From assembly GCA_022750205.1 (NCBI GenBank), contig JAKIWD010000004.1, positions 1 through 40,838 on the forward strand: a stretch of 40,838 bases of DNA, read 5' to 3'. Within the stretch, counting starts at the first letter, position 1; every line of letters starts with the position of its first letter. The notes beneath the pieces were generated by a model. That model was given only the letters and a program-made list of their open reading frames with translations, searched no databases and was not told the DNA's origin. The DNA is from Thermoplasmata archaeon. GTDB lineage: Archaea > Thermoplasmatota > Thermoplasmata > Lutacidiplasmatales > UBA184. Both the position numbers and the translations under genes were made by a program. Positions 39,601 through 40,838 of this stretch are shown here, one piece after another.

Positions 39601-40004
39601 ACGGCGAGGGCGCGTTCTGGGACTGGTGGAAGCGCCAGCCGTCGTACCTGGCGTTCAGCCAGTGGAAGCTGCAGCAGCAGCAGGGCTCTCGCTCGGGCAT
39701 GGGCGCTCCCCCGACCTCGCCGCCCGGACGGGGCGGGGGGGGGAGCGGAGGCGCCGCGGCCATGGACGCGTCGCTCGCTCCGGGCGCGACGCGTCGCCCG
39801 GCCCCGGCCGCGAGGGCCGCGTCCCCACCGCCGGCGGCCCGTCCGGCCGCTGCAGCCGCGGCGACCCCGGCTCCTCCGACCCCATCGACCTCCGCCGCCC
39901 CAGCAGGCGCCGCTGGCGGGGGGCTGAAACCCTGTTCGAACTGTGGCAAGGAGATCCCGCCAGACTACCTCGTCTGTCCGTTCTGCGGTGCGGTGACCCA
40001 GTAG
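36645..40004 (+). CDS. Large surface protein with three cytoplasmic zinc ribbons
   Basis: 1119-residue type I-like membrane protein. N-terminal signal/anchor (WLLIALAGVLLAGGLGLSSF), then about 800 residues of Thr/Ser/Asn-rich beta structure with dozens of sequons, including right-handed-helix-like stretches (GGNITVLAGGTLIVRSITLQF) and a CARDB-like domain near 640-740 (LTVNVDGAPVAAVTLGQTV). A single span (VFLWIIIVAAICAAIGIFFFVV) and RRQARGK follow. The inner tail has two adjacent zinc ribbons (CGECGQLIPEDATVCPKCG and CSRCGSTIPANSQVCPECA), a helical segment with FWDWWKRQPSYLAFSQWK, a long Ala/Pro/Gly linker and a third ribbon at the very end (CSNCGKEIPPDYLVCPFCG). It could be an S-layer or adhesion protein linked to an inner partner. 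Function unknown. Confidence 0.8.
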   Translation: MDLFRTPLGSGGTRRQFTERFGPWLLIALAGVLLAGGLGLSSFSGHAAPGGLSAPHPAGTHLAPAVHIVPLSHGDLVVSATNSPFLISPATTGSNVYQQGGNITVLAGGTLIVRSITLQFVQFIGATGDALQRSSHLYTFVDQGTVQLVNASLTTDVQILNAYPKLTLNISSGGQFALTNSTFDFPGWVSVYGSGSLLNATHSLITGDREVGNLTENITIQRDTLFAPSLAVSGGAHAFLGASAWASTYADNITASGRPGLNPVTSNQGQAINQTTGATWNIWTTWTDSENLSRDLLYPSVSTGWLQFNYSTSVSQTATGNSVGYGASYPLPAIEFNSAFVYLNVSLTPAVIAAINAGGIPSFLEATGAFGNTATLGVTLGTTGAVASVDISAVSFHLVTDLDYNMTVSGSGSILTAVDSSLDLNWNLTPGSVVPAGFYPPSSWGSNKLLVSDASAAYLANLTIPVSRGGVFWNQSAVLPDASSTVNFYRWSEVPVVAANSVPIAGAHLTAFYAYDNSQANNATATALNNLPVSDPELASYAATAGGGDYGTTGPFGNGQLLLASTVLSQSSLPDGVYLGGYHVAVALAGGGAGATKWGYASVAAYPSDMNPAGPDVAAAFDFPTYAPSLAVSDLTVNVDGAPVAAVTLGQTVNVTATVKDSGSGPVATFAVTLTYVQKSPLPAVVIAGPENFSALAAGNSQVVSFSWKTNESVLGDFGFYNGTFALDAAWNGGTGPNAGTTTYAFTIPLAPSQITLTIQPPGQPLKPGTAYVVLGEVMFNGSGQSTINLTAIAPNGDRYQIGAIQTEHGSFLIDIEVTSTMPSGTYAINASAAYDQRTVYVLAPAAFSIASTATTNSNFLTQTFLGLPVFLWIIIVAAICAAIGIFFFVVRRQARGKLVECGECGQLIPEDATVCPKCGAEFESDLVRCSRCGSTIPANSQVCPECAAQLIGKPEEGARDPERQGYNDFVERFRAEARKELGDNYGEGAFWDWWKRQPSYLAFSQWKLQQQQGSRSGMGAPPTSPPGRGGGGSGGAAAMDASLAPGATRRPAPAARAASPPPAARPAAAAAATPAPPTPSTSAAPAGAAGGGLKPCSNCGKEIPPDYLVCPFCGAVTQ

Positions 40005-40071
40005 TCGCGCGGTTCCCCGGGCGCCCCCGGCGTCGGCGGTTAACCCCGCGACGAACTTCCGCTGACCAACC

Positions 40072-40079
40072 GTTTTAAG
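40072..40079 (+). promoter_or_regulatory. TATA-like element for adenosylhomocysteinase
   Basis: GTTTTAAG, centred about 36 bases before ATG 40112, predicting a leader of about ten bases. The 107-base gap after the surface protein shows nothing else. Confidence 0.45.
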
Positions 40080-40111
40080 CCGGGCCCGTTCCTCGCGACC
40101 CGGCAGGCTCG

Positions 40112-40838
40112 ATGGTCGGCGACGTCGCGCGGGGCAATCTCAAGCTCGACTGGGCGCGCTCCCACATGCCCGTCCTCTCCGACATCCGTCGGCGGTTCGA
40201 GACCGAGCACCCCTTCCAGGGGCTCACCGTCTCTATGGTGCTCCACGTCGAGGCGAAGACCGGGGTGCTCGCCCAGACCATTCGCGCCGGCGGCGCCACG
40301 GTCCACCTGGCTGCCGGCAATCCGCTGTCGACCGACGATGACGTCGTGGCCGCGCTCAACGCCTCGGGGCTCGACACCCAGGCCCGCAAGGGCGAGTCGG
40401 TCCAGGAGTACGAAGCGGCGGTCCACGCGATGCTCGCCGCCGACCCGGACGTGATCGTCGACGACGGAGCGGACCTCGTGGCCCTCGCCCACACTGCGCG
40501 CCCCGGACGCGGGAAGATCCGGGGCTCGACCGAGGAGACCACGACGGGGATCATCCGTCTGCGGGCTCTCGAACGCTCGGGCAAGATGCGGTTTCCGGCC
40601 ATCGACGTCAACGACGCACTGATGAAACACCTGTTTGACAACCGGTATGGAACGGGTCAATCGGTTCTGGACGGAATCTTCGGGGCGACCAACCTGCTGG
40701 TCGCCGGCAAGGTCTGTGTCGTCGCCGGTTATGGATGGGTCGGCAAAGGGATCGCCTCCCGACTGCGGGGGATCGGCGGGGAGGTCATCGTCACCGAGGT
40801 CGACCCGGTCCGCGCGCTCGAAGCGCGTCTCGAGGGGT
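40112..40838 (+). CDS. ahcY: Adenosylhomocysteinase (5' part, cut by the window end)
   Basis: 242 codons of S-adenosylhomocysteine hydrolase, which splits the methylation by-product SAH into adenosine and homocysteine and so keeps SAM-dependent methyltransferases active. The frame is open to the edge, with no stop. Recognisable blocks: MVLHVEAKTGVLAQTI, VDDGADLVALAH, RGSTEETTTGIIRL, FPAIDVNDALMKHLFDNRYG and the NAD-binding segment VVAGYGWVGKGIASRLRGIG followed by VIVTEVDP. Glu and Asp residues of the substrate site (EAKT, DDGAD, TEETTTG) are present. About the C-terminal 40% lies outside the window. ATG 40112 fits the usual family N-terminus. Confidence 0.94.
   Translation, partial: MVGDVARGNLKLDWARSHMPVLSDIRRRFETEHPFQGLTVSMVLHVEAKTGVLAQTIRAGGATVHLAAGNPLSTDDDVVAALNASGLDTQARKGESVQEYEAAVHAMLAADPDVIVDDGADLVALAHTARPGRGKIRGSTEETTTGIIRLRALERSGKMRFPAIDVNDALMKHLFDNRYGTGQSVLDGIFGATNLLVAGKVCVVAGYGWVGKGIASRLRGIGGEVIVTEVDPVRALEARLEG

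Overview
The window is archaeal chromosome, most likely from a GC-rich member of the Thermoplasmatota (class Thermoplasmata); this is inferred from gene content, not from a marker tree. The information-processing and metabolic genes are of archaeal type: RIO-type kinase, KH-domain Dim2/Krr1-like protein, primase small subunit, FEN-1, PAC2-family protein, archaeal (ApgM) phosphoglycerate mutase, Trm5, PEP synthase, adenosylhomocysteinase and the archaeal riboflavin-pathway reductase. Many genes carry an AT-rich TATA-like element about 24-36 bp upstream of the start codon, so many transcripts are probably leaderless or nearly so. No tRNA, rRNA, CRISPR array, transposase or integrase was seen.

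Region 1 (1-12,536) is a cell-surface polysaccharide/glycosylation cluster. It holds two related family-2 glycosyltransferases near its two ends, a DUF2079 GT-C-type membrane protein, a family-4 glycosyltransferase, an FkbM-type methyltransferase and a striking tandem duplication. In that duplication a multi-membrane GT-C-like protein is followed, with overlapping reading frames, by a membrane-anchored protein with a predicted amidotransferase-like fold; the pair occurs twice in a row on the minus strand (8892 down to 3458). A convergent gap (3253-3457) carries nested strong hairpins.

Region 2 (12,825-18,894) is housekeeping: SPFH/NfeD membrane pair, an HExxH protein divergent from a RIO kinase - KH protein - PriS operon, and a fumarylacetoacetate-hydrolase-family enzyme whose 3' end overlaps primase by 65 bp.

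Region 3 (18,935-21,511) is a run of three small membrane-anchored paralogues, not assigned to a family here, that share a TWW motif and end in C-x3-G-[ST]-C-P, followed by a two-membrane-span zinc-ribbon protein.

Region 4 (21,508-27,297) holds riboflavin reductase, fused formiminotransferase-cyclodeaminase and FEN-1 in one minus-strand operon, a divergent PAC2 protein, a 54-residue double-span membrane protein, and a tandem ribbon-helix-helix regulator next to an FtsZ/tubulin-like protein that seems to lack the C-terminal half of FtsZ.

Region 5 (27,661-40,838) holds a large type IV pilin-like surface protein, a membrane protein with a zinc-ribbon tail, an apgM-trm5-ppsA operon with overlapping genes (glycolysis/gluconeogenesis plus tRNA modification), a GNAT acetyltransferase, a 1119-residue surface protein with three zinc ribbons in its presumed cytoplasmic tail, and the 5' part of adenosylhomocysteinase. 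A recurring theme is surface proteins made of an N-terminal anchor, a Thr/Ser/Asn-rich beta-type ectodomain and, in three cases, a zinc-ribbon module on the inner side of the membrane.
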